Origin: Ambrosia x helenae
Taxonomy: Eukaryota > Streptophyta > Magnoliopsida > Asterales > Asteraceae
Length of the DNA: 64,000 bases
Direction of reading: 5' to 3'
NCBI GenBank assembly: GCA_030844895.1
Contig: CM061231.1
Coordinates: forward strand, 156,393,889 to 156,457,888
The translations under genes were made by a program, and so were the position numbers. This document shows positions 35,392-47,344 of this stretch, piece by piece (the first letter of the stretch is position 1; each line of letters starts with the position of its first letter). The notes under the pieces were generated by a model. The model had not been told where the DNA came from and searched no databases. It worked only from the letters and a program-made list of their open reading frames with translations.

Positions 35392-35929
35392 GATTGACGG
35401 AAGGTTGACGGTGCCGGAGGTTAACGTTGCCGGAGGATGATGGTGCCAAAGGATGACGATGCCGGAGCTTGGCGGTTCTGGTCACTCTTTCGTTGCTCGT
35501 TCAAGAATCCACCCAAGTTCTAGGTTTTCAAGTTCTGGGTTAGATGTTGATGTCGGGTGTAGATTGAAGGTTGATGGTGGTGTGTTTGAGAAGATGGGGT
35601 GTGTATTTGAGGTGGATGAAGAAAAGGATGTGTGTTTGTTTGAAAAGGAGAAGAAAAGGAGGGGAGATGTGGGCTCTTAGATCATTTAGTAATCAAGGGC
35701 CGAATCAATTGATGTAGTAGCACATGGATTGCAAACAATAGCAGCGACAACTAGGAAATAGCGGCGACCATGTTATTTTCGTCGCTAATGCTTATTGTCG
35801 CCGCTATTGCTCTGATTTCTTGTATCTATTGTATATGTATGTATATGAAACAAACGTTATTAAACATAAAAGTAGTATAAAAATGAATAATGATATTACA
35901 CATAAAACTAAAATAGTTATAAAAGAATT
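35392..35929. other. Intergenic DNA with repeated GATGCCGGAGG-like motifs
   Basis: 35395-35470 has several imperfect repeats of GACGGTGCCGGAGG. 35730-35815 has inverted copies of a TAGCGGCGAC motif, reminiscent of CACTA subterminal repeats. No complete element or gene was found. Confidence 0.4.
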
Positions 35930-36920
35930 GGATTTAATAATTCAAACTTTCTCCAATTGGTCGGCGTTAATCTGTACTTAAGAAATTCCTTATCACAGTC
36001 TCAACTTTCAAAATATTTTCCTCCAACGAGCTTTTATTGACTGAAGACTAACTCATTTAGTTTTTTGTTGATGTGACAGCTTATGTGGCATCCAAACTTG
36101 GTTATTTGATGACATGGTTGTTATGTAGCACCATCACCACCTCCACCTCCACTAGCACCACCTACTCACAGCCACCACCCATCACCATCAGCCACCAATC
36201 CACTTCCACTACCGTCACAAGCCCTAAACCTAACCCCACTTGCTACCACCACCAATATCCACTTTCTAGCACCACCGTTTCGCGACCTACCCACACCCAT
36301 AATCGAATACCTATCGCTCCTCACCATCAGTAACCTAGGAAACTACACCTCCACAACTGTCGACCACCACTCTGAAACCCTAACCACCTGTTGCCACCAC
36401 TCCAGACATGTAAATCGATACTAACTGGGAGAACCTGAAAATTGAATTCGCCACTTGTTTCCACCACTCTGAAACGATACGAACCACCGAAAGGGCCTGC
36501 AAATCGATCGGAGAGAACCTGCAAATCTTTAAAATTGGTTATTTCCTGAGCTTTTTTCTTCTCGAATTTTGCTGGGTTTTGGTGGGTGGTAGATGGTGGC
36601 AACAAGTGGTTAGGGTTTCAAACTAGTGGTGGTCAATGATTGCAAGTGGTGTTAGGTTTAGGGCTTGTGACGGTGGTGGGGGTGGTTTGGTGGCTAATGG
36701 TGGTGGTGAAAAATAGAAAATGCTTAGTCAAAAAATTGATATTTTATTACACATTAGCAAGCCATGTCATCATCTACGTTAGCATCCACTAATTGGGTTA
36801 GTCATCAGTTAATAAAAGCTCGTTGGAGGAAAATACTTTGAAAATTAAGACTATCGTGGGTAATTTCTTAAGTATGGATTAATATCAGCCAACGAAACAA
36901 AGTTTGTATTATTACAATCC
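35930..36920. mobile_element. TIR element (about 1 kb), relative of the MITE at 3666
   Basis: Left arm GGATTTAATAATTCAAAC and right arm GTTTGTATTATTACAATCC are inverted copies; similarity extends inward for over 100 bp and includes TAATCTGTACTTAAG and AGCTTTTATTGACTGA segments. The centre is CACCAC-rich and its open frames are not supported as genes. No target duplication was seen, so it is probably old. Confidence 0.6.
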
Positions 36921-36930
36921 ACTTCTCCTA

Positions 36931-37690
36931 TATATTAAGGTAGCGTTTGGTACGCAGGAATGAGAGGCGGAATGTAATGGAGCATTACGATGGAATGAAA
37001 AAAAAGGTGTTTGGTTGGTCAAGGTAATGGAATCATCCATTACCTCCTCCATTTCATTCCCTCTAAAAACCCCATATTCATTCCATTCTACCCCCCTGTT
37101 TTTTTTCCATTCCATTCCCTCTGTCACCTTTCATCACCACTGACCACCACCACCACCCACCTCTACTACTATCACCCATCGCCACCACCACCGACCACCG
37201 ACCACCGACCACCGCCATCGCCACCTACCACCGACCATCGCCACCCACCGACCACCACCGCCACTCTCCGTCACCGACCACCACCACCACCATCGACTAC
37301 CTCCACCCACCACCAACTGCCACCTCCACCTCCACCACCACCACCACCCATCGTCGCCGCCACTGACAACCACCACCACCACTGTCGTCGGCGCTTTCGC
37401 CACCACCGACCGCCGCCACCTACCGACCACCACTACCTCTGCCACCACCAACCACCGTCACAGGCACCCGCTGCCAACAGTCATCGCCACCACTCACCAC
37501 CGCCGATTTTATTCTTGTCTTTTCGTCCATACCAAACAATACAAAGTAATGATTCATTCCATTCTTACATGTAACCAAACAAGACCATGGAATGGTAATC
37601 ATCCATTTCATTGCCTTGTCCATTCCATTACCTTTTCCATTCTATTCCCTCATCCATTCCATTACCCCATACCAAACAGACCCTAATATA
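36931..37690. mobile_element. Short-TIR element filled with CCACCA repeats
   Basis: Ends TATATTAAGGTAGCGTTTGG and CCAAACAGACCCTAATATA are imperfect inverted repeats. Inside the ends are several ATTCCATTACC / GGTAATGGAAT motifs in both directions. 37130-37500 is a degenerate CCACCA/CACCGA repeat; long open frames there are low-complexity artefacts. The superfamily is not certain (hAT or Harbinger-like). Confidence 0.5.
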
Positions 37691-38900
37691 GTTTATGAAT
37701 AATAAACAAGTCGTACCTAAGTCAAATTTTATATTCATAAATTAATAAGAAATCAAATTCAAAGTTTTGGATGTAGAATATTAAACAAGCTAACCTTATT
37801 CTTTCTTAAGTTAAATGTGTTAAACTTGAGTGTTGTGATGTACGTTAAAGTGTATTTTTGTTATATAACTTACCCAACCTTTAAAACATTAGATCTACTA
37901 TTCTTAGCTTCATGAACACTCTTGCTCTCACCTTTTGACCGTTTAAATAGTCAACTTGACTATTTCTTTGTGCACATGTCGTAACCATGTATCACACTCT
38001 ACTTAGATGTTATTTTGGACCTAGTCAAATCCACATGATTCCATACCTCTCTTGCCCCTCAAAACTACAAATAACTTCAACTTCAATGCGTTGTAGTGTT
38101 TAGTTTTGAATATATTTATATAGTATTAACTTACAAATGGTTTATGTATAGTGGTGTTGTACATCATGCTTCATGAGTTTTTTTTTGCTTGGTGGTATTG
38201 TACATAGACTTTGTGGTGTTGTACATAATTCATTCTTGTTATTTATCGATATACAAATAAGCATGTCACAACTGTATATTCGAAATTTTATAACATTATA
38301 TTTAGAAAGAAAAAAATATATGTTACATTGGTCAAAAACCATAAAAATAAATACCGGTTTCGATAATATTGATACCAAACCATAAGTAATTTCAATGAAA
38401 TTACTTATAGTTTTATTAATTATTGTTACATTATTTAAAATAGAAAATATAAATCTAATTAATCATTGGGTAATAATGAGGTAATTCATTGAAGGGACAT
38501 TAAAGGAAGTGAACCACTACACTCTTTTGTGATTAAAAGTGGTCAGGTTGACGTGAACGTTAGATGGCGGAAAACGCCCCAATTAAAGTGTGGGTAAACC
38601 ACTACACATGGTTTTATTTGGACGAACTAACGCTACCACTTCTCATTCCAATAAGTCCAAGCTTTTGTCGCTTGATTGGGCTAATTGATGTAATTTTAAT
38701 TTTTGTAAATAGTTTGTCATGGTGGCAGGTGGCAGGTGGCTAGCTTTCAGCTGGTTCTAACGTCTTGCTAGTTAGTAGTTTTAATACATTTCGCCTTTCA
38801 AAAAAAAAAAAGTTACAATTAGTCTTATTTATTGCTTGACTTCACGTACAACGAAAAGATTGAGTGATTGACCGATTTAAGTTATTGTTGAATACGAATA
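37691..38900. other. AT-rich intergenic DNA
   Basis: No gene or clear element seen. A TTGTAC-containing motif (GGTGTTGTACAT) is repeated three times at about 38150-38230. Confidence 0.4.
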
Positions 38901-38910
38901 AGATTCTTGT

Positions 38911-40218
38911 TTAATACCAACGTTTTATGTTAGTGAAGTTAAAGTTTACACAAGAAGTCTGCTTCTTTAACAACGAAGAACTAAAACCAAAGATCGACTT
39001 CTCTAAATCAAACACCACAAAGTTATCCTCAAACTGAAATGTTCCAATCTCGATCGCATGTTTACTTGTCGCGCCACCATCAACAAACGCGAGGCACGCC
39101 ACATGTTTTGTTATTTGTTTGATGGAATTAGCCATGGACACCGTCCACTTCTTCCCATCTTGAAGATTGAAACTAATGTCAGGAACCTTTAACACAACTC
39201 GGGTACCATTAATGTAGGTCCGGAAACAAAGGCTAAATGGCGCGATTGGCTTTGCAAGAGGGGTCCGTTTTGTAACCTTTGAAAACCTTCTAACCACGCG
39301 ATTATAAATGTCGGTTTGGAGAGTAGTGTAAGCCTTAGTTGTACTAAGTTTGGTAGTTGCATTTGTAGGGATCTCAATAGATCTTTGTTTGATTACAATA
39401 GCATTGACGCGGATAAAGTATCCAAACGAATCAAGACGCTTTAGCAATGGAGTATACGAAAGAAAACTCTTTATGTCTACGTTTGAGTGTGGAAGAAAGT
39501 AATAAGGACCATCTCCATAGAATAGAACCCCTGATTTGCTACTTCTAGGCAAACATAGAGCTAGTATTCGCTTAGCAGCTTGATTGAAAAATGTCTGGAA
39601 CGCGTAGGGAGACAACGAAAGGGCCATGACACCAGTAACATTCGTGGGGAAGTATTTAAAAGCCGAAGAAGGAGCACATGCAGCATTAAGGGTAGAAACA
39701 GGAAAAGCATTGAATGGATTTCTACCGTTGGTAGTGTTCACTATCAAATTGTCATAGTTGAGTAGAGCTTGGCTACATGATTTGGTCAACGGGTTCATCA
39801 CGTTGACAGGACATGAACAAGATCCTGAACCAGGTAACCTTGAACTGTTGGTTTCAGGAGGACAGGAAGGGTTCTTGTAAGAGTAAGAAGTCCGTATTTT
39901 GTTGCATTGAAGATTTTCACAAGAAACTGGAGAAATGCAAAGACTATACATGGGACAGCTGACTTGATGTTTGTTCCATTGTGGGATGCAGTCGTGCCAT
40001 ATGAAAGGCGCGTCGATGTCTATAAGGAAGTTTGCTGGCGTGATTCGTGTGATTTCCCACAAAGTATCGATCTGAACGCTATAGAGAGGAGTAGCGGTAT
40101 CGGTATGTTTGTATACTGGAGTGACCATGGTAGTGTAAGGTGGTACATATTGTGCTATGGATTCATATTCTTGATGTATGAAGGCTAAAAGGAGAACAAA
40201 GAATTGTAGTAAAAGCAT
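38911..40218 (-). CDS. Basic 7S globulin/EDGP-type aspartic-protease-like protein, paralogue 4 (intact)
   Basis: Intronless, 435 aa from ATG 40218 (443 aa from an in-frame ATG at 40242). 40218 is preferred because its MLLLQFFVLLLAFIHQEY signal peptide aligns with the other paralogues. This is the most divergent of the four. It has NFLIDIDAPFIWHDC in the first lobe, and KLSTTKAYTTLQTDIYNRVV in place of the second catalytic site, so it should also lack protease activity. Conserved cysteines and the ending GTFQFEDNF...SSSLLKKQTSC are present. Several sites differ in charge (for example KHVACLAFVDGG, SKHAIEIGTF). The upstream block of paralogues 1-3 is not recognisable here, so it may be regulated differently. 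Expected to be secreted to the cell wall as an inhibitor or lectin-like glycoprotein. Confidence 0.9.
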   Translation of the reverse strand: MLLLQFFVLLLAFIHQEYESIAQYVPPYTTMVTPVYKHTDTATPLYSVQIDTLWEITRITPANFLIDIDAPFIWHDCIPQWNKHQVSCPMYSLCISPVSCENLQCNKIRTSYSYKNPSCPPETNSSRLPGSGSCSCPVNVMNPLTKSCSQALLNYDNLIVNTTNGRNPFNAFPVSTLNAACAPSSAFKYFPTNVTGVMALSLSPYAFQTFFNQAAKRILALCLPRSSKSGVLFYGDGPYYFLPHSNVDIKSFLSYTPLLKRLDSFGYFIRVNAIVIKQRSIEIPTNATTKLSTTKAYTTLQTDIYNRVVRRFSKVTKRTPLAKPIAPFSLCFRTYINGTRVVLKVPDISFNLQDGKKWTVSMANSIKQITKHVACLAFVDGGATSKHAIEIGTFQFEDNFVVFDLEKSIFGFSSSLLKKQTSCVNFNFTNIKRWY

Positions 40219-40242
40219 TTTTGAGTGTGTGTATATCATCAA

Positions 40243-41494
40243 GTGTGAGCATCAAGCAAATTTATCTAGATATTAACTCATGGGTAATAAAATAGAGAAT
40301 AGGTTTTAAGTAACCAAGGGGCATCTTAATTTGTACTTAAGTAAAAAGTCAAGGTTGAGGATTGAGCAAGGGTGTACGAGAAGCAAGAGTTATGAACCAA
40401 CACATGCTTCGAGTCTCAAAACACACACTCACACAATAAAAAAAATAAAAAATAAATAAAAAAAAAAAAAAAACAACCACGTACCCAAGAGTTACGGACC
40501 CAGATCCACCGTCCCAATTTTGTCCCAAGTAACTTAGCCCAGTTGAACATAATTACATATGGGTTGTTGGGGCGATTTCAATTTCATTACACCCATCACA
40601 TCATTATACCCAATCTTATTGTGCCACCTCATTCCATCACATTTTATCACACTATCCATGAGTGGTCATTATACCCATCACTAAACTTTTTTTAAATAAA
40701 CTTAAACAAACAATTTATAAATTTAAATAAAAAAAACAATCAAACTTTAAAAAAATCAAAAAACATAAAAATGAAATAAAAGTTAACGGACCAACCCCAC
40801 TTCTCACAAATTTCACGTTTCCGTTTGATGAGAATCGACTTGTATGGTTCTTTGGCGTCTTCAGTTCCTTTAAAACTTTCGCTTCGTGGCCGCAAATTGC
40901 TTGCTCGATCCTTCCATTTTTTTAAGCTTAATGTATTTTGATTGAGGTTTAGGTTGTTTGATTTTTGGTGGTATTGATTTTGTGTTGAAAATGAATAATA
41001 TATATAGTACTTGGAAAAAAAAAAATCACCCCCAAAAGGCACATGACCGTGGGCAACGATCACATGACCATTGCCAACGGTCACATTAGCCTTATCTTTC
41101 TCCGCGATGGTTGTCACAAAATCTTTGCCTCGCACCCGTGATGTTTTGGTGGGGACAGTGGTCGTGATGGTCACGGTCATCACGGACCACCCCGCCCACC
41201 CTAAGACCATCTCCAACGTTGAAAACAAATTCAAAACCAGGCCGTCACCTTAGCAGTTCACCTCATTCCATACTTCTATTTTTTTTATAAAAAAAAAACT
41301 ACTTTTCCCAATACGCTAAACTAATCCAAACATTCACCTTACAATCCACTTTTATATGTAAAAAACATATTAGAACTCAATGTGTGTATGGTCCCCACCG
41401 TCTGGGTCCAGAACGAGTCCACCGCAACAGACCAAACTTCACCACACCACCTCTTCCTTTGCAAGTATGATTTCGAAAGTGGAGTCTGTGTTAC
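40243..41494. other. Intergenic DNA with poly-A tract and possible MITE debris
   Basis: A-rich tract at 40438-40473. 40600-40700 and 41020-41260 contain CACCCATCAC and CCCACCCTAAGACCATCTCC-like segments often found in plant MITE ends, but I could not define a whole element. Open frames show no domain. Confidence 0.35.
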
Positions 41495-41919
41495 TGTAGG
41501 ATCGTGTTCCGGACAAGAAACGATGTATCGCACACGTTTTGGATTAAAGGCGGAATCAATAACCCGATTAGTTGTTATAGGTGACTATTTATGGATAAGA
41601 TAATAATATGAGAGCACACACACAAAAACACATACAAAGGGCTGCAACTTGTATTGAATGGCAAAAGTTTTAAAATGAGCTAGGGCATGGGGTATTTATA
41701 GGACGGTCTCATACGCCTGCAAGAATGCACGCGTATGAGACTCATACACGTCCCATGTCTAGGCATATGAAGCTTAATACTCCTAAGACTATCCTGAAAT
41801 TCCCAAGATACCCCTTGACCTCTAAAAGACAGCCTGATAACATCTAAAACGTACATAATCATGCCTACGACTATTATGGACCTATTACTAGCTGGGAACA
41901 CCCACGAAGTGCACTAATA
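41495..41919 (-). repeat. Orphan copia-type LTR (425 bp) with polypurine tract
   Basis: Starts TGTAGGATCG and ends GCACTAATA; on the minus strand AAGGGGGAGAC immediately precedes it, as a 3' LTR should have. Ends TATTAG...CTACA resemble those of the two copia elements. The matching 5' LTR is not in the expected place, so the element is truncated. Confidence 0.6.
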
Positions 41920-42662
41920 GTCTCCCCCTTGGACCTAGCTAGTGGTTTGTAGACTTAACCAGTCATAGAGCTGGGGATTTCTTGAAATACGTTCACAGAC
42001 TCCCCCTAAGGTCTAGCTAATGATCTTCAGTCTTCATGTCTTCAAATCTTCATATCTGGCAATCTTCAACTTGGGAACATACACCGTAGTGCACTAACAA
42101 TCTCCCCCTGTAGACTTGAATACTTGATGATTTGAATTTTGGTCGTGGCTTCATGAGATCTCGCCTTGGTCTTCGATCAGCTTCGATAACTTGGGAGGAA
42201 TCTAGAAATCTCCATTGTTTTGATTTACGATTCTTTGACGAAGATGGTGATCAACAACATATGCACTTTCATTTCTCGATACTCATCTTCTTCAGCTTTG
42301 CTTGCTAGAGCTCTACCACTTTCTGGTGTCTCTGATGATGGAAAACCGGGTTCTTGTTGTTCAGGCTGATATTGTTATTCAGGTTCTGGTCTTGTTCAGC
42401 TTCAAGCTTTGTCGTTTTAATCATGATGAGCACACTGGTTGGGTTTAATCGTGCAGAAAAAATGAATAAAAACTGCACACAAACTACAACTTGTATTAGA
42501 TACGACAAATAATCCGGACGCAATCAAATTCTTGAAGTTTACCATTTGATAAGCTTTCAAGATTTGTCTATTTTGACCACCATTTGGAGAAACAAACCGT
42601 TCTCCCCTGAACATTTGACTTTTTTTAAATTTCACCCTGAACTTTCAAACTTATCAAATTAA
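41920..42662 (-). pseudogene. Internal 3' remnant of the truncated LTR element
   Basis: Contains three further TCTCCCCCT tracts (near 41921, 41998 and 42102), as seen in the untranslated 3' region of some copia elements. It ends where the next truncated copia begins. No coding domain is recognised. Confidence 0.35.
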
Positions 42663-45378
42663 ACCCTTTAATTTATGTTTGGGCAGTGGGCTGTTGAGTG
42701 TTGACCAAGGCAAACGGGAAAGACGACTCATAAAATAAAACATGACAGGCTAGGAAGATGTTGTTATTTTTAAAGTCGTAACATTTGTAGCCTCGGTGGG
42801 TGGTGGGGTACCCGAGAAACACACATGGGTATGAGCGGTGTTGAAGTTTGTGAATGGTAGTGTAAGGGATGAGAGGGTAGCAAAGACAACCAAAGACCCG
42901 AAGATGGTCATAGGTGGGATTGCGATTATAGAGGAGAAGGGTAGGGGTGTGGTATTGGTGTGTTTTGGAGGGTATTATGTTAATTAGGTAGTGAGGATTG
43001 GGCCATGAGGGTGCGGATGATGTTATTGATGGAGCGTATTTTGCGCTCCGCTTTCCCGTTTTGAGGGGAAGTATAGGGGCAAGATAGGCGGAAAAGGATG
43101 CCGTGTTTGGTGAAAAAGTTTTTAAAGTGGTGGTTGACATACTCGGTTCCATTGTCACACTGGAAGGTTTTAATTTTTCGTTGAAATTGGGTGTGAACAA
43201 GTGTGGTGAAGGTTTCAAAAATCGAGTAGACTTGGGACTTGGTTGCAATGGGAAATGTCCAAAGAAAATGGGTGAGGTCATCTAAAAATAACACGTAATA
43301 ACGGTGACCCCCCAAGCTTAAAACTGGGGAGGTCCATACATCACTATGCACAATATCAAAGGGTTGTAAAGAAGAATTATTAGATAAATGAAATGGAAGT
43401 TTAATACTCTTGCCAAACACGCAAGGTTCACAAACATTTTTATTCAAAGACTTAAAAACAATAGCCTTAGAACTTTTTAAAACTTGTAATAAAGCCGGGC
43501 TAGGGTAGCCAAGGCGTTGATGCCAAAGACTTCAGGACTGAGCAGCAGTTGTTGAGGTGGAGAAACAGTGGTGGTCTTGGGAGAAGGTGTAGAGGTCACC
43601 GCTGCTGTTGCACCGGATCATAGGGGCCCGGATCTTGTAGTCCTTCACAAGAAAACCAAATGGGTCAAATTCAACAGACACGGAATTATTGCGTGTAAAT
43701 TGACGGACAGATATAAGTCTGTGAATTAATTTGGGTGCATAGAGGACTCGGTCTAGTTTAAAGGGTGGGTAGGGTTTAGGAAAGGTTTGAGGGCCATGTC
43801 CAACAACCGGTATAGTAGAGCCATTACCAACAATAATATTTTCATTCAAGCGATTATTAAAAATGGTACTGAAATTACCTGCATTGGGATCCATGCTTAT
43901 TGTAGCCCCGGTGTCCATTACGCCATTGTGGTACTCAGGTGGGTTGAGGGACATGGTATATAGCGCCTGTTGTATGTCCGTGGGTGTGTACGTGGCAGTC
44001 GCAGCCGAGTGGGTTTGGTTGGGGCGAGGGCCAAGGATGCCATTTGATGAGTGCGGCTGGTTTGTGGGTGTGTTGGTGGGGTAGGGGCACGGGGGAGGGG
44101 CAGACCATTGAAGCAAAGGCTGTGGGTAAGTGTAGGGAGATGTATGGTTCGGCCAAGGTGAGAAGTTGGGGTGGTGGTAAGGCTGAGGTGGTGCAGCGTA
44201 CCAGGGGGTAAAAGCTTGTTGGGTGCGGCCCCTGCCATAGGTATTAAACCGGCCACGGCCACGACCACGAGAGCGGCCGCGACCGCAGGAACGGTCCGAG
44301 TTGGAATAGGGTTCAGTAGGGTATTGAGTTTGGGAGTTGGGTGGCGGCTGCGAAGGGTTAGAGGCAGGTTGTTTGCTGTTAGAAGCAGCAAGTGCATGGG
44401 AGGCATGTTGGGCCGCATAGGCGGCCTGTTCGGCTTTCTAGTCTTCGACCATGCACAGTTGGGAGCGGACATAGTAAAATGACGGCGTAGGTTCTTTTTG
44501 TTGCAAGATCGTGGATATGCCCTCATAAGACTCGGTGAGACCGGCTAACAGTTGAAGGACCAACCGCTTATTGTCGACAGGGGCACCGACATTTGCGAGT
44601 TGGTCTGCGAGGGATTTGATGGTTTGGTAGTAGGTTGTCATATTAGAGAAGTTGGCAAGGCGAGTAGTGGAAAATTTTTGGGTAAGATGTAGGGCTCTAG
44701 CGGTTTTGTTATCTTGAAATAGGTCCTGAATAGTCGCCCAAGCATCATAGGCGGTGCTACCCGGGACCATAGCGGTGTTGCGGATGTCGTCGGAGACAGT
44801 GCTATAAATCCATTGTAACACAATGGCGTCAAGTCTGTCCCAAGTTTCATCCGCAGTGGAGGAAGAAGATACGGGGCGAGGGGATAGATGGTCTAGGACT
44901 TGGAAAGCACGACAATGGATGCGAAAAAGTTCGCACCAATTGACATATTGGATGCTGTCCCAGTCCAAGAGAATGGGGATGAAGGTTTTTATATTGGAAA
45001 TGGTGACCGCCGGGTGAAGTTTGAAATCCGAGGAAGGGGCATCGGTGTGTGAGGGAGATTTAGGAGGAGAAGTAGACATGATAAAGTAAGGTAAGAAGGG
45101 AAGACACGGTGCAGAGTGACCGGAGATAAAACAGAAACAGAAAGAATGGAGGGCCGGTGGTGGGAATGTAGCGGAAGGTGGAGGAGGTGGTTAGGGTAAA
45201 TCTCTTGATACCATGATAGAGATAATAATTGGTAAACCTTGATTATGCTCTTCATTATGTCACATTATATAATACAAGGTGAGATCATTCTAGATCCTTG
45301 ATTGTAGGTATGTAGTTAATGACTAATAATTACAATTGATACAATAATATAGAAAGTGTATAACTGATTATGCTATTA
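42663..45378 (-). mobile_element. Truncated copia element, relative of the one at 30.5-35.4 kb
   Basis: The 5' LTR is about 165 bp (45214-45378), ending TATTA; the primer binding site TGGTATCAAGAG lies beside it. Gag, protease and integrase are present, but the sequence stops within integrase near 42670, so reverse transcriptase, RNase H and the 3' LTR are lost. Its LTR resembles that of the 155-bp-LTR element (AAACCTTGAT...CTCTTCATT), and the proteins are clearly related, so both belong to one family. Confidence 0.85.
42673..45079 (-). pseudogene. Partial gag-pol of the truncated copia element
   Basis: Gag begins at ATG 45079 and is open to a stop at about 44438. It then continues in shifted frames: Arg/Gly-rich tail, protease with MDTGATISMDPN (44116-43532), then integrase with GAG-pre CVFGKSIKLPF, FLDDL, CDNGTEYVN and SPQNGKAERK (43447-42980 and 43281-42673). 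At least three frame breaks or stops. Like its relative it has no CCHC zinc knuckle in gag. Confidence 0.85.
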
Positions 45379-46744
45379 GCGACAGAAGGGTAAGTCAGAA
45401 CATGAGACGTGCCTATGTAATTTAAAAGCTAAAAGTCGAAAACGATTTTGAAAGGATTCCATATCAAGATCGTCCGCAAGATTAAAGGAAATGCTGGTAT
45501 GCTATCGCATCTAACCTAAAACTTTCAAATGTTTTTGGACCTCTATTTTGTGTCTGATTTGTTAAGTTTGCAGGATGAATTACATGATAGCATTGTGTCA
45601 ATTGTCAAGGTTTTCCATCTCACGCTTTGCTTGCGGTCTGCCACCGTGCAGGTATCCTTTATAACTTGCATGCTCCCCATTTATGTCTCTGTTACCTGGC
45701 AATTTAAAGTAGTCTAAAGGAGTGGAGGATTGTATGTTGTGATGATTCTGTACTAAAAACTTCAACATCAAAAACTGCTATTTTTAATGGTATTATTTTT
45801 TGAAATATACAAAATGATTCATGTTTTCCATGGGGAGCTTTTGGGTGGGACAATTAGTTTATTAAAGGATTTTGTTGTGTTAAAGGTACTGTATTGGAGT
45901 TATACTAGGTAGTTATTTTGATGTTAACTTTTGGTTTAATTTTATGTTCGGAAGAACTTCATGCAGAAACATATGCTCAATGGTTTTATAAATTGAGCAT
46001 CGGAATAACGTTTATGGTTATTTGCATGGGCCACGGTTCATTTTGCTGACTTATCAGCGTTCTCATGTTTGGCCTGCACATATGAAGGTTGATTTTTTTT
46101 GCTCTCAGGGCTTCCTATTCGTATTTAATACTCCACTGTTACTATTGTTATTGATTTTTTTTTGATAGCTTAATGCCTTAATGTCCTAATTCTTCGGCAA
46201 AACTGTATCTAATTAACTCATTATGTATAGCGAAGAAAAATATACATATATATGTTTACAAGTTGGTGGTAAAGGACCATACAAGGGATTTCTTTCGGTT
46301 CGATTTTGGCAAATTATTTGATCAACTGATTATTCTTTTCCGTTCGTAAAGTTGTTGCGACGGATGTCAATTGTTTGGTTTGATTATTGGTTTTTTAAAT
46401 TTAGTTATTGCTTGGCTAAGGGAGAAAATTGAATAAGCTATGAATAGAGATTATGTAAAAGCCATACCTTTTAGTGTCATTTTGTTGTTATTATACATTG
46501 ATCAGTACATGCTGTTTTATGTTTTGCTTTAGTGAAATTAAGAGGTCTACAAGTTTTAAGGCCACAATCAAGAAATAGCAAATCAAAAGCACATTTTTAA
46601 ACAATTATAAAGGTTTGGCTTTTCCAACGTTTTTTTAATTATGATATTACTATCATGAGGTTCATAAATAAATTTCATCTTGTTTGTAATTTGTTGTGAT
46701 TTTGTTGTTCATTATATAGATTATAGATATTCGGGATATATATA
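45379..46744. other. Intergenic DNA with exon-like fragments
   Basis: At about 45571-45610 a TTTGCAG acceptor-like site is followed by a short open stretch (DELHDSIVSIVK) and then GTTTTCC. This looks like a scrap of a host gene, but I cannot identify it. The remainder is AT-rich with no gene. Confidence 0.3.
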
Positions 46745-46828
46745 TATATAGGATTTGGTTCAAATGAGAACTTTTTCCCAAATTGAGAACTAGAGAACCA
46801 TTCTGGGCCACACATTTCTCTAAGGCAA

Positions 46829-46866
<38 letters not shown>

Positions 46867-47163
46867 TTTTTGCAAAAATCGCTGCTTTATATGTAAGGAA
46901 AATTTTTTTTTTTATTTTTTTTGTATTTTTTTTTCAGTATACACATGTGTATAATTGCATTATACACATATGTATAATGCTATATACACATATGTATAAC
47001 TGAAATATACACATATGTATAGCTGAAAAATGCTATATACATATATATATAATTGCTATATACACATATGTATAATTGTCATATACACATATGTATAAAT
47101 GAAAAAAAAAATTAAAAAAAATAAAAAAAAAATTTTTTTCCTTGCATAAAAATGTGCGATTAA

Positions 47164-47205
<42 letters not shown>

Positions 47206-47293
47206 TTTTTTTTTTTTTTTTTGCCTTTATATGAAATGTGTGGCTCAGAATGGTTCTCTCAGTTCTCAAATAGGGGTTGGTTCTCTTAGGATC

Positions 47294-47305
<12 letters not shown>
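46745..47305. repeat. Inverted-repeat element with TATACACATATG microsatellite core
   Basis: The left arm contains GAGAACTAGAGAACCATTCT and a right arm contains AGAATGGTTCTC; long poly-T and poly-A tracts lie inside each arm. The core is a run of near-palindromic units around TATACACATATGTATA (about 46935-47095). Such GGTTCTC-armed elements are common in plant genomes; it could fold into a long hairpin RNA. Confidence 0.55.

Positions 47306-47340
<35 letters not shown>
47306..47340. repeat. (TA)n microsatellite
   Basis: A pure TA run separating two repeat elements. Confidence 0.8.

Positions 47341-47344
<4 letters not shown>

Noticed and set aside
37011..37574. Long Pro/His/Thr-rich open frame on the plus strand (and its Val/Gly/Trp-rich antisense)
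   Set aside because: Pure product of the degenerate CCACCA repeat inside a TIR element.
43918..44526. Pro/Thr-rich minus-strand open frame
   Set aside because: Mostly an out-of-frame reading of the broken copia gag-protease region.
46675..47269. Poly-Lys and poly-Phe open frames
   Set aside because: They are translations of poly-A/poly-T tracts.
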